Positions 23,596 through 34,160 of a stretch of 64,000 nucleotides of DNA are shown here, one piece after another. How positions within the stretch are numbered: the first letter of the stretch is position 1; each line of letters begins with the position of its first letter. The stretch covers positions 49,938,009 to 50,002,008 of the forward strand of contig CM034233.1 in the NCBI GenBank assembly GCA_019916065.1, in the 5' to 3' direction. The notes beneath the pieces were generated by a model. It did no database searches, was not told where the DNA came from, and saw nothing but the letters and a program-made list of their open reading frames with translations. The position numbers were made by a program, and so were the translations under genes. The DNA is from Vitellaria paradoxa. Its lineage: Eukaryota > Streptophyta > Magnoliopsida > Ericales > Sapotaceae.

Positions 23596-24563
23596 TTTTA
23601 TTAAATGGATAGTTTCTGTTCTCTTAATTTTGCTTAATTTCTTTCCCCTTCTAAGTGGAGTTGATTATATATATATAACATATATATATATACATTCACA
23701 GCTGGTCCATGATTCCAATAGAGGAATGAGAGAAACCCCTTCCTTTGACGCACACAAAAAATCAAAAAACCTGTACAAAAGCTATGATTGTCAAGTAGAG
23801 AACCCTCAGAAGCGAGACGAAAGCTATGAGATTTTATAAATTTGGAAACATAAACAAGTATAAACTGTAAAAAGTAGATTCGAAAAACACAACATTGTTA
23901 CACGAAATATTGATGGAAACTTTTGCAAATTCAGACGCTTCACTGTTGGAGGGTGGAAAGGGATCTAATAATGCTTTGTAAGGGTAGAAATAACCTTAGC
24001 TCCAAGAAGGGCAATAATGCGGTAAATCAACGCATAGGGGTTGGGTAAGAACTATGGGGATCGCCAAGCGTATACGCCTTGTGGAGGAACCAAAAGACAC
24101 AAGACGTAAAAGGATAGAGAACTGAGACTGGGCTTTTGAACGATGGGATAATATTCGAGCGGTAAGTCTGAGTAATTCATTAAAACTGGAATCAAATCTT
24201 AACTTTTAATTTATGGAAAAACAAATCTCACCGTTGACGTCTTCATATTTGCAAAATCCCTCAGCTGCTTTATTATGTAAATATTAGATAAAATCAAGTC
24301 TACTAATCTAAAATGTTCATATTAATAAGAAACGGTTAATTATATGAGATAAAATTTTACAAACAAATAGTGATATTTTTATAATTTAATGGTATGCTAA
24401 TAATTTTTATGTTTAAAATGAGAGATCTATAATTCAACTAGAGATGTTTTTTCAAGAGAGAGAAAGGAAGAAGATTAGGTTTGGAGGGAGAAGAATGAGT
24501 TTTTAAAAAGAGATAAAGATGGATATATAAGGACGAGAGAGATTAAAAATTGAGAAAAAATTA
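23596..24563. other. Intergenic stretch, no gene recognised
   Basis: Contains two (TA)n tracts at about 23663-23690. Nothing else is assigned. A short protein-like minus-strand stretch near 23990-24080 is discussed among rejected items. Confidence 0.5.
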
Positions 24564-24720
24564 GAAAAAAAAAAAGATTTGACCTTGAGAGATTCATTCC
24601 CTAACCAAAACTCCTAGAGAGTGAATCTCTTTTGTTTTGTGTTACACATATCGGCCCCTCAACATGTGTAACGGTAAATCGCAAACTCACGTAGCGGCAG
24701 AGAGTCGGACTCACACCCAA
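24564..24720 (-). mobile_element. Truncated SINE copy
   Basis: Aligns with the 3' part of the full SINE next to it (24732-25069), from the poly(A) on the plus strand through gagattcattccctaa, ctagagagtgaatctc, ggcccctcaacatg and gagtcggactcacaccc. The tRNA-like head is missing, so it is 5'-truncated on the minus strand. The second copy is inserted at its truncated edge. Confidence 0.65.
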
Positions 24721-24731
24721 GAATAAATTTA

Positions 24732-25069
24732 AAAAAAAAAAAAAAAGGATTTAACCTCGAGAGATTCACTCCCTAGGTCAAACCCCTAGAGAGTGAATCT
24801 CTTTTGGTTTGTGCCACACATACCGGCCCCTCAACATGCATAGCGGTCAATCGCGAACTCGCGTAGCGGCGGGGAGTCGGACCCACACCCAAGAACTGGA
24901 TACGGTTCGTCCAGCCAAGGAGGCCCGTCCTACCAACCTTTACTACGCTTTGCGCCCGGGAGGCTGGCCCCAAGTTTTTGCTAGAGAGGAGACTTGAACT
25001 TGAGACCTTGGGGTGGTAAGCCCCTAAGTCCCAGTCCAAGACCATCCCATCTAACCCATTGGGGTTTCC
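24732..25069 (-). mobile_element. tRNA-derived SINE with oligo(T) 3' tail
   Basis: Flanked by a perfect 13-bp duplication AAGAATAAATTTA (24719-24731 and 25070-25082). On the minus strand the head reads GGTTAGATGGGATGG (box A-like), then GTTCAAGTC, an exact match to box B GWTCRANNC, and the element ends in about 15 T residues. A near-perfect hairpin lies near the 3' end (24760-24802: agagattcactccctag with ctagagagtgaatctct). SINEs are transcribed by Pol III from boxes A and B and moved by LINE enzymes (family knowledge). Confidence 0.75.
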
Positions 25070-25082
25070 AAGAATAAATTTA

Positions 25083-26012
25083 GATTATGTAAAATAGGAG
25101 ATAAGGGTAATTTTGTCAATAGTTACAAAAAACATTAAATGAGTTTTGACATTAATAATTTTTGCTTAGACATTATCACTACCTTTAACTATATATAATA
25201 CTAATAATATATAGTTTAATAATAATTGTAATAAACAAATAACATTAAATTTTTTTTCTACATATTCAAAATTTTTATAAGCATTCGTTATTGACATGGT
25301 TTTTTTTTTTTTTTTGTATTTTGTATTTTGTTTTTTGCTAAGTCATTTTCTTCTTAATTAATAGATATTATTAGTGGGTGTTTGTGCTTAGTTGACACGC
25401 ATCACTAATTTCTCATTATATGCTTGAATTTTGATAATTTGTTAAAAGTATTATGATAATTTAATGTTATTTAAACTTATTTATTAATTAAAATTTAAAT
25501 TAATAACAATTAATTATATATATTATATATGCTTAATTTTCAATTATTAAAAAATTAGAGTGCGTTTGGAGTAAAAAGATTTATAAAATTTAATAAAAAT
25601 TATAACTTCGTAATTTGTGCGTAAAATAAAAAATTAATAATTTAAAAAATTTTTCATAATATTTTTGCTTTCCTTTTTTTTGGGGGGGGGGGGGGTGTTC
25701 CGCGAGACTTTCTGCTGGTTGTTAAAGGTCAGGGTTCTGTGTCGTGGCCCCCTGAAAAAGTTGGGCCTTTGCAGCTGGACGATAAGTAATGGTAAAGAAT
25801 TATTTTTTATAATTTAGTAGTTAAAAGTTTTAAAATTCTAGTAACTGATTTCTTTTAATTAAAATTTATATAACTCATATATTTTCAAGGATTTAGAATG
25901 TTACGATAGCTCCATAATTTGTAATCAGAATCATTAAATTAAAATTTAACAGTGTAGATATATCGATATTTTTTAATTAAAATAATATGAATACATCAAA
26001 ATCATTAAATTA
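25083..26012. other. AT-rich intergenic stretch with a T/G homopolymer junction
   Basis: No gene is seen. At about 25672-25694 a T run is followed directly by about 13 G. A G+C-richer patch, gttccgcgagactttctgct to about 25785, follows, foreign to its AT-rich surroundings. Confidence 0.5.
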
Positions 26013-26181
26013 AGAGTGTGTTTAGAATTCCAAAAAAAACTAAAAAATAAAACCAAAAAGTGAGATTAATATGATGTAAAAATAACAGGTGATAAAATTT
26101 GATTGGAGAAATTTAAAAATTTTGTAAATTTTTTACAATTTTTTGATTTTTTTTTTCGTTTTTGGATTCCAAACCAACCCC
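26013..26181. mobile_element. Possible MITE
   Basis: The ends are inverted copies: gtgtttagaattccaaaaa at the left and, read from the right, ggtttggaatccaaaaacg, with one indel and few mismatches. The interior is AT-rich and non-coding. No clear target duplication was found, so the family is uncertain. Confidence 0.35.
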
Positions 26182-27300
26182 AAAATCTAACAACTTTAAA
26201 TCAATCTCACATGATTAGCAACGACATTGCCCCCATCAACCTCTCCTTTTTTTTTTTTTTTTAAATGGGTCATTCTATCCCTGTTAACAATGGCAGAAAG
26301 AAGGCCACCCACACAACGTCCCTGTATGTGAAAGAAATAATAAATAATAAACAACCAAGTAAAAGTTATACTTATCAAGTTCGTTTGCCTTATCAATTTT
26401 TATTAAAAAATAAATTTGTTTTTATTTATATTTGTGAACTTATCTATTAAGTATAAAATTAATTTTTACTAATTTTTTTTTATTTTCATCAAAATTTTCT
26501 ATTTTTTACAAAGTTTCTTCAATTTCTTTAATTTTGGCTAATTTTTTTAATTTTATTCGGTCTTCTTTAATTTCTTTCTAATTTTTATAAATTTTTATTA
26601 AATACTTAACTAACTATTAAATGCAACATTCACTCATAACTGCAAAATTTTATTTTTGAGTGCCAAACAACTCTTAAGTAATTATTTTTTTATCAATTTT
26701 AAGTAAGAATACTATAATCTTATGTATCAATCCTTTAATATGTATAATAAAAATAAAATTATCCCTTTTTATAATTTAAGAGAGATAGAGTTCAAACTCG
26801 TATTTCATTTAATAATCAGGGAAATTCTTTTTTTTTTTAAAGGTAATTTTTTTTTTATATGAGAAAGAGGGAGGACTCGAACTCGAGTCATGAACAGATA
26901 AAAAAAATTCTTAATCACTGAATTATAGACCACACTCAAATCAAGAATGATTGAACCAAAATTTAAATATATAAATACATTTATAATTTTTCTTTTTAAA
27001 TTAAAAACATATAAATATATTTATTCTGTCCAATTTTAACCGGACAGCTCCATTCCACTGTCACGGCGGTATCAGCCCCCAAATCCACCATTCCCAGCTG
27101 GTTCGATAACTCACCAGCTGCTTCGGTAACCCACATGTAAACCAACAAAGGCTCTGCTTTGGTGATAAAAAAAAAAAAAAAAATTATGAAAAATAATAAA
27201 AATTATTTATTATTTATTTTATTATATAAATTATAAATTTATAATTTATCTTATCTTACTTTATTTTATTTTTTTTTTTAATTCTAAACGCAACAGAGAA
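26182..27300. other. AT-rich intergenic stretch upstream of the cyclin
   Basis: Poly(T)/poly(A) rich, with no gene. A G+C-richer patch at about 27040-27160 (ggacagctccattccactgt onward) may be distal promoter sequence. Confidence 0.4.
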
Positions 27301-27606
27301 AAGAAAAATTAAGGAAAAGACGGGGGTTGGAAAAAAGTGTGTCCCCCCATCCCTGTCATGTGAGATGACCTGTAAGCAGCCAAATAAGGAGAGGGTGAGA
27401 CACTGAGAGAGAAGTATCCTTGTTGGAGGTGGAGACATAAAAGCTATCACTCCCTGGTCAAAAGAGTTTCAGAAGTGGGTGTGATAGAGATAAAAAGAGA
27501 GGGAATGGAACTTATTACCCTCTTGAGATAAACTCTCTCGTCTCCACGGTGGGGTCCAAATAATGGTATGAGGAGAAAAGTAGATCTATCTCCCAACAAG
27601 ATTTTT
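27301..27606 (+). promoter_or_regulatory. CYCU3-1: Probable promoter and first leader exon of the cyclin gene
   Basis: A GA-rich tract (gatagagataaaaagagagg, about 27487) precedes a CT-rich leader-like segment. At 27607 there is a strong splice donor TTTTT/GTAAGTCATT. The only good acceptor before the cyclin ATG is GCACCACAG at 35659-35667, 7 bp before the start codon. I infer a leader intron of about 8 kb. The transcription start is not determined. Confidence 0.4.
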
Positions 27607-28399
27607 GTAAGTCATTCCCATTCTTGCTTTCTTTGGGTTTTCTTGAAATGTGTTGGGGTTGCTTTATTTTGTGCTCAATTAGAACATATATATACATATA
27701 TATATATAATTTTTATACTTAGCTATTTGTAATTCATATCTGTATCTATTTAGTTTTGATCTACTGATTTGTGTATTTTCTATACAATTTGATGGGCTTT
27801 GCTGAATTTCTTTAAATATTTTCTTTCAGTCATGCTCGATTGAATTGAACCTGTTGTCACTGCATTTTTGTTTTTCTTGATGTCAGGACTTCAAAAGCAT
27901 GCTTCTGTAACCTTGGGTTTCCTGTGTGGGATTCCTAATAGGGAACCTCTCTCTCTCTCTCGCTGGCGAGTTTGGGTTTTGGTTCTTCTTTACTGGGTAA
28001 TTGTTTAGGGTTTTATTATAGTACCAATTTACAACATTGGTTATATCTTTCATGTCATTTTCAAAATCATGTGTTGGACAATGCTGTGCTTTAACCTTCA
28101 GTTTTTAAATGAATTCTGCAGTTTGATACAAAACTGGAAAAAGCCAGAACTAGGATGGAATCTGATTCTCTTGTTGAAGTAAATAACTGAGAATGTGGTA
28201 TGATAATTGAGAATGTAGTATGATGATTAACGGGTTAAGTCATGGACAATTGACTCTTTGAATTTAGCATCTGGTAACTAATGTAATACATCAATAACCT
28301 GTTCAGATATGGAAAATAAAATTACTACAAGTATGTCATTAGAATTTCAAATGCAGACGAGATGAAGTGAGATAAATTGTGAAGCAATATTGTTCAAAA

Positions 28400-29041
28400 T
28401 GTGCGGGGACAAAAAAAATCCTCGTGCATCGCCACCATGTCAGCAGAACCTGCCTGAGAAGGCCTGAAAAACAAGGGAATGCCAGAGAAAACGGTCGGAG
28501 AGAGTCTCCGACCAAGGATTCTTCGATGATAAATTCAAAAAAAACTTGAGAGAATAATTGCTTGAATGTAAGAGTTCAGTTGACAATAGTGAGCCTCTCT
28601 GATTTTGTGTGCTAAGTGTTATAGTAAGAAAGAATGAATAAACAATTGAAGAAATGAGTGGGAAATACTATTATTATAATCCCTATATGTATAAATATAT
28701 GTGATGGTTTACTTTTCATTTAATACCCATTACTCAACATTCAATGCACATGGTGAGTATCAGAATAGTAGTTGTGATGTGACAATTAAGAATGCCCATA
28801 TGTCACTTTATGTCTGTCATTTGTTGAGTAACAAACTAAGTTAACGAATTTGTAATAAATCAACTGAATTTATTACAAGATAGCATATATGGTTAGAATT
28901 AAACTAGCATTTATACCTCTTGCTGCGGGGCCCAATTGACATGGTTAGGGACCAAATGAACCTGGTGCTGAACTCCTACCTACTTGGCACGTATGTGCTC
29001 AGGGATGACTCCACGTGTCCAGGATATTTTTTGTATCAACA
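28400..29041 (-). repeat. 3' LTR of the older Tat-type element
   Basis: From TGTGCGGGGAC to TTGTATCAACA, 642 bp. It contains a CACGTG G-box in U3 (tccacgtgtcc, about 29011), as in the younger element. Confidence 0.85.
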
Positions 29042-29359
29042 TTATGCCCTTACTCTGGTTGGGATAACTTGTTACCCGAGCAGAGTAAAATAAATATATA
29101 CGCGTATCCTTTATCTACAACGATCCTTTTAAATCCCTCATCATTATCTTGCTTTTGACGCGTCCCTTTGTAGTTGGTCATTCTATTGCCGCATTAATGG
29201 CACGTGAGGCACCCCTTCAGTTTTTGGCACGTGTCACATGCTACACCAAAACTCTAGAAGCGATTGCCATCTGTCCTATTCATGTAGATTCAATTGCAGC
29301 GGCATTAATTTTTTGCTGCCCTTTTGCCTTTTGGCTTTCCTCATAAGCATATGTGTATG

Positions 29360-29372
29360 TGTATATATACTC
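29360..29372 (+). promoter_or_regulatory. TATA box of the older antisense gene
   Basis: TGTATATATACTCC about 190 bp before the ATG at 29551, in the same relative place as in the younger element. Confidence 0.5.
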
Positions 29373-29550
29373 CTCCTTTGTCATTCTTGTCCCTTTTCAA
29401 AGCTTTGAATGTTCAGAATCCCTTGTTTTCTGCAATCCCAGCCCTTTTCTGGCAAATCCTTGCCAAAGTTAGAAGTTTTCTCTGGTGAGTATTAGAAATC
29501 TCTCAGAAATTTGCTTCATCTTCTTCTCTTTTCTTTTTATTTGGGTAAAA

Positions 29551-32060
29551 ATGGTAGGCTTTATGACGAGTTAAGAACCAAGAAAAAAAATTGCTGCGTT
29601 CAAGTAGATATATAACATTCTTGCAAATGTTGGTGTTAGGCTTTCCTGTGAAGGGGAACAAGGACCAGCTAAGTTCCCTATCGTGGCCATCACAAAGGGT
29701 GGCCTTAGATTCCCAGTTAACCCCTTTCTTCCGTCAAGTTATGCAAATGCTTAGTCTGGCCTCTAGGAGAGTTTCCCATAGCTTCTATAGGATAGTTGAT
29801 GGGGTATATGAAATCAACCAACTTATGGGTTCAACATTATCACTTGGGATTTGCTTTACTGCTACAATATTCAGAGGGTTAGGAGGGGATATTTAAAGTT
29901 CCGACCTAAGAGGGCTTTGTTGCACATGCTCCTGAACAACATCAAGGGCTTTGAAGAGGATGTCTGCGTTGTCTTGGGTAGGCAGTTGGATGCGTAATCC
30001 TGATGAGGATCTTGTCTACCAACTGCCTATGGTTGGTGTGGGCCTAGGTTGGCTTGGTTTCAGTGTTTATTTTCTATTTGACTTATTGCCTATGAATAGC
30101 TTTCTTATGATTTTTTTTTTTTTTTTTAATACAGATGTATTTGCATGGAAATCTTGTGCTATGGGCATCCAGGTCGATAAGACCATTTGAAGAACATTTG
30201 GGCTTTCTTGGGTGGACTAGATATATATGCTTTCGCATGGTCGGCACCCATTCTCTTCAATTGTAAACTAGGCTACGGATCATTCATCTCCCTTCCATAA
30301 GGCTTCGACATTGGGGACGCCATTTACGTGCTTTCCAAGTGGTTTAAGTCGCCTCTCGATTTATTTTTCTACCAGCTGAAGCATCCCAGCTGGCGTCCAC
30401 CCCCACCTGTTACTATTCCTTTAATGTGTCCAGTGCACGAAGTCCAACCTTCCTCTCCAACATCCGCCATCCGAGAACCCATTATTCGTGAGTTACTTGA
30501 GGCAAAAGAGGAGGAAGTTGTTGCTTTAACACCAATTGAATCTACCGAGCTTTAAAAAGGAAGTTGAGAGGGCCGCTCGTAAGAAGGAAGCAGAGTTGGT
30601 GAAGAAGACCAAGGGAAAACTTGAGGTACAAAAGAAGCAGAGCTTGGGGTTGTCATTGTGGATGCCTTTGAAGAGCCGAAGAAACACTCCTGAGTAGGTA
30701 GGGATTAGGACCACAAGGAAAGGAAGAAGCAAAGGGTAGATCCCCTTGCCCAAATTGCTTTAGAGAAAGTCCCTCTTGCTCCACAAATGCTTCCTTTCCC
30801 TCGCAACTCCTGCTCACCAAGCACCTCCCCCCACAAGTCAAAGCTCCTCATCTCAGATTGGTGGGAGGGTTGAGCCTGTTCCCCTCAAGTCCCTTCCTCC
30901 TAGAACTTTTATCCAGGATGCTACAGCCTTCACACCTAAGATTCACATTCCAAGTTTGGAGCATCCCAAGGGTCGAGATATGACGATTCTCGACTCCATC
31001 TTTGCTGCTTCTGAATTTACACTGGTCTATGCCAAGGGAGTTGTTCCTCTTGCTAATCAACAGAAGATTAGGAAAACTTCTTACGAAGATCGCCTCAACA
31101 ATCATCTGAAATACGCTATCATGGTAAATATCTTAATCTTTAGATACTTTTCCTTTTCTTGCCTTCAAGTTTATGTGCTCATCTTTGTTGTCTTTATTAC
31201 AGAACTCTTTTTATGCTCTTGAGGTTATGACAAGAATCATAGATATGCAAGGCAAAATCCAAAATGATGAAATTATCCTCAATGTTGCAAAGAAAAGAAT
31301 CGTCGATCTTCTTGAAGAGGAGGAAAAAATGAAAGAGCGAGTTGAGATCACTAAGTTAGAGAAGGTTCTTACCGAGCAGACTCTCGGTTCTTGTGAAACT
31401 AGAGTTGGCATTTTGGAGAGGTCTTTAGCTTCTAAGGATGAGGAAATGCTGTCCAAAGACGGAATCATCGTTGCTCAGGACGCTGAGCTATACTTGTTGA
31501 AAGCCAAGTGTGCCAAAATGGCAGAGAAGCTTGCCAAAGTCAAATTTGAACAAGCTAATCTGAGGGCTGAGCATGCCAAGCTGAAGAATGAGCTCAGAGG
31601 CAAAAATGAAGCGTTGTAGCAACAAGATAAGACTTACAAAGACTTAGAAGAAACAGCTGCCAGAGAACTCAAAGATTTGCACTAAGAGTTTGTTCTGCAC
31701 ATCGCAGATGCTCGAAATGAATACTTCCTAGATGGCCGGGAAGCTGCTATGGTGAAGCTCGGGGTGGAGTCCTCTTCAAAAGTGTACAGAAACGGGCCTT
31801 GGCCAAATCCAAAGGAGAGGATTCTACCTTTCAGTTTTGATAGGCCTCCTCAAACTCTAACAACCAAGCAAGGGGAGACAATAGAGGGAGAAGAAGAGGG
31901 TGAACTCGAGGTTGAAAATATTGCTACAGAAACAAACACTCAAGTAACCTTGAGTTCAAATCCCAAAGATTCAACGAAGGAAATCTTCTCGGATCCCAAG
32001 GATGCCCCAGCAATGTTGCCAAGAAAAATTGAAGTCTGGCTCTCCTTTTTGCTTATCCTT
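29551..32060 (+). pseudogene. Antisense gene copy in the older Tat-type element
   Basis: Homologous throughout to 12966-15544 but with many stops. The N-terminal domain is recognisable across frames (FPIVAITKGGLRFPV, SFYRIVDGVYEIN, WDLLYCYNIQRV-like). Intron 1 is 30048-30134 (TAG/GTTGGCTTGG to AATACAG). Exon 2 has WFKSPLDLFFYQLKHPSW and IPSLEHPKGRDM. Intron 2 is 31124-31202. Exon 3 is the best preserved: from 31173 an open coiled-coil-forming stretch (KRIVDLLEEEEKMKERVEI and on, heptad-like to 31618). After two stops come NEYFLDGREAAM and FSFDRPPQT. Conservation of domain order and intron positions in a clearly older insertion shows that the gene was already an established part of this lineage. 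Confidence 0.78.
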
Positions 32061-32159
32061 GTTGGCTTGTCTTCTCTTTTCTCTTTTGCACTGAACTTTG
32101 AATGCAATTCAACTTATGGATCCTTTTTGAGGTTTAATAGAAATGAAATTTGAAATTTC

Positions 32160-32560
32160 TTTTTTGTTAATATTGTTATGTTTTTGCTTTTGGATAGCTC
32201 TTGTTAGGAAATCAACTTTTGATACTAACCTCCATTTGAAAATAGAATGCCTTATGAAATGCCTCATGGAATGTTTTTTCTTAAAAAGTTATATGTGTTT
32301 AATTTAAAGCTTATAAAAGGAAATACCTTTAATACAGGCCCGACCAGATTATGCTCGGGCTGAGGTAGTCCTTTTATAGCAGAACTCATGAAACCATAAG
32401 CATATGGTAAAAATGAAGCACTTAACTATTTGCAATAGGAGTAAAGAATTGATTAAGTATGTAAACTTAAACAATTTGGAATGGATTTACTTACTTGGAA
32501 TATAAATGTGATTGATCCTCTTGTGCTGCCGACCTCATCTAGTGTGGTCGGGACATTGTA
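32160..32560. other. Spacer between antisense gene and repeats, older element
   Basis: AT-rich, non-coding; probably the 3' end of the antisense transcript. Nothing more can be assigned. Confidence 0.45.
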
Positions 32561-32950
32561 AATCCTTCCCAACTAAGTCAAATAGCTTGAAAAAGCTTGA
32601 CTTAAGGGAGATACCTGATTAGTGACTGGTCTAGAATTCTGAAAGTCTAACAACTGAGTCGAGCCAATTAAAAGATCATCTTTTTTGATAATCCTTCTCA
32701 ACTAGACCAAGAAACTTGGTTTAGGGGAGATACTTGGTCACTGATTTTGACCAAGATTTTGACAATCCTCTTTGATAATCTTTCCCAACTAAACATTGAA
32801 ACTTGGTCTAACGAAGATATGTGGACAATGATTTGACCAGGATTTTGACAATCCTCTTCAATAATCCTTCCCAACTAAACCAAGAACCTTGGTCTAAGGG
32901 AGATATTTGGTCAATGATTTGACCAGGACTTTGATTTCAAAGTGTGAAAT
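32561..32950. repeat. Tandem repeats of about 80-125 bp in the older element
   Basis: Words of the form aatccttcccaactaa(a/g), aacttggtctaagggagata and tttgaccaggattttgac recur, starting near 32561, 32688, 32783 and 32863. Their sequence is unrelated to the 113-bp units of the younger element, although they occupy the same place between integrase and antisense gene. Confidence 0.75.
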
Positions 32951-33049
32951 TCCTCTTTTATAATGCTTCATTGAATAAGTACGTTTGAACAGTAACAAGA
33001 CTTGATAAATCTTCACACATAGAAAAGCTTCAAATGAATTGTATTCTAC

Positions 33050-34130
33050 AGCCTCTTCACTAGTCTTCCTTCTAGATCTACCAAACTGTAGGCACCATTC
33101 CCGAGTACTTCAATAACCTGGAAAGGTCCCTCCCAATTGGCATCGAGTTTGTCTTCTGTCAGATCCTTCCTTGCTCCCATTTGTTTCCTGAGAACATAGT
33201 CACCAACTTTGAATTCTCGAGGCTTGACCTTCTTGTTAAGCTTCCTCTACATCTCCTGCTAGTAAGTTGCTAATTTGATTGCAGCTGATTTGCTTTTCTC
33301 ATCAATTACATCTAAGCTTATGCCCATAGCTTTGTCAATCTCCCCTTAATCGAATGCGAGAGTATGAATGATTGGCAAGCCGACCTCCAAAGGAATAACT
33401 ATCTCCATTGCATAAACAAGAGAGAATGGAGTCTTGCCAGTTGATCTCCTCGGCATTGTTCTATAGGTCCAAAGAATTGTAGGTAGCTCTTCAACCCACT
33501 TCCTTTTTGCAGCTTCCAACTTCTTCTTGATACCATTGAGAATAATCTTATTGGATGCCTCAGCTTACCCATTACTTAAAGTATAGGCAGGTGATAAATA
33601 AACATTTTTGATCCCATATTTTTGAGTAATATTCCCTGAATGGAAAACTGTTGAATTGTGTCCCATTATCAAAAATAAGTTTTTGAGGAATGTTATACCT
33701 TGTAATGATGCTCTTCCAGATGAAACGAATAGTGTCAACATCCATAATGTGGGCTAAAGGCTTTGCCTGCACCCATTTGGTGAAATAATTCATGCTGACC
33801 ACCAACCATTTCTTGTTTCCAGTGGCAGTAGGTAGAGGTCCCACTATATTAAGATCCTATTGTGCAAATGGCCACGAACTGGTCAAGGGATTGAGCTCCC
33901 CAGTAGGCTGATTTGAAATAGGAGAGAATTTCTGACACTTCTTGCCCTTTCGGACATAAGCTTGAGCATCCTTATCCATCTGTGGCCACTAGTACTCTTG
34001 AGTAATAGTTCTATGTGCTAAGCATCTGCTCCAAGTGTGTGCTCTATAGACCTCTTTATGTATCTTATACAATAAATGTTAAACTCTATCAGGATGAACA
34101 CAAAGAAGATAGGGACTTATGAAGAATCTT
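33050..34130 (-). pseudogene. Decayed integrase of the older Tat-type element
   Basis: On the minus strand the core reads GPLPTATGNKKWLVVSMNYF, TKWVQAKPLAHIMDVDTIRF and LIFDNGTQFNSFPF (33844-33572), matching the younger element's integrase. The C-terminal domain (WEGPFQVIEVLGNGAYSL-like) is at about 33070-33150. The zinc finger (CRKGKKCQKF-like) is at about 33930. Stops and frameshifts are frequent. Downstream of 34130 sequence passes straight into the primer-binding site, so everything from gag to RNase H has been deleted. Confidence 0.8.
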
Positions 34131-34140
34131 CTGTTTAGCA

Positions 34141-34160
34141 GGCCCCCAATGGGCGCCAAA
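34141..34160 (-). other. Primer-binding site of the older Tat-type element
   Basis: Minus strand TTTGGCGCCCATTGGGGGCC adjoining the 5' LTR. Confidence 0.8.

Noticed and set aside
23930..24130. Minus-strand protein-like stretch including NPYALIYRIIALLGAKVIST
   Set aside because: Short, with stops on both sides and no splice context I could defend; possibly a gene scrap but unsupported.
24969..25069. tRNA gene
   Set aside because: Box A- and box B-like motifs are present, but there is no complete cloverleaf, and the 13-bp target duplications show a SINE.
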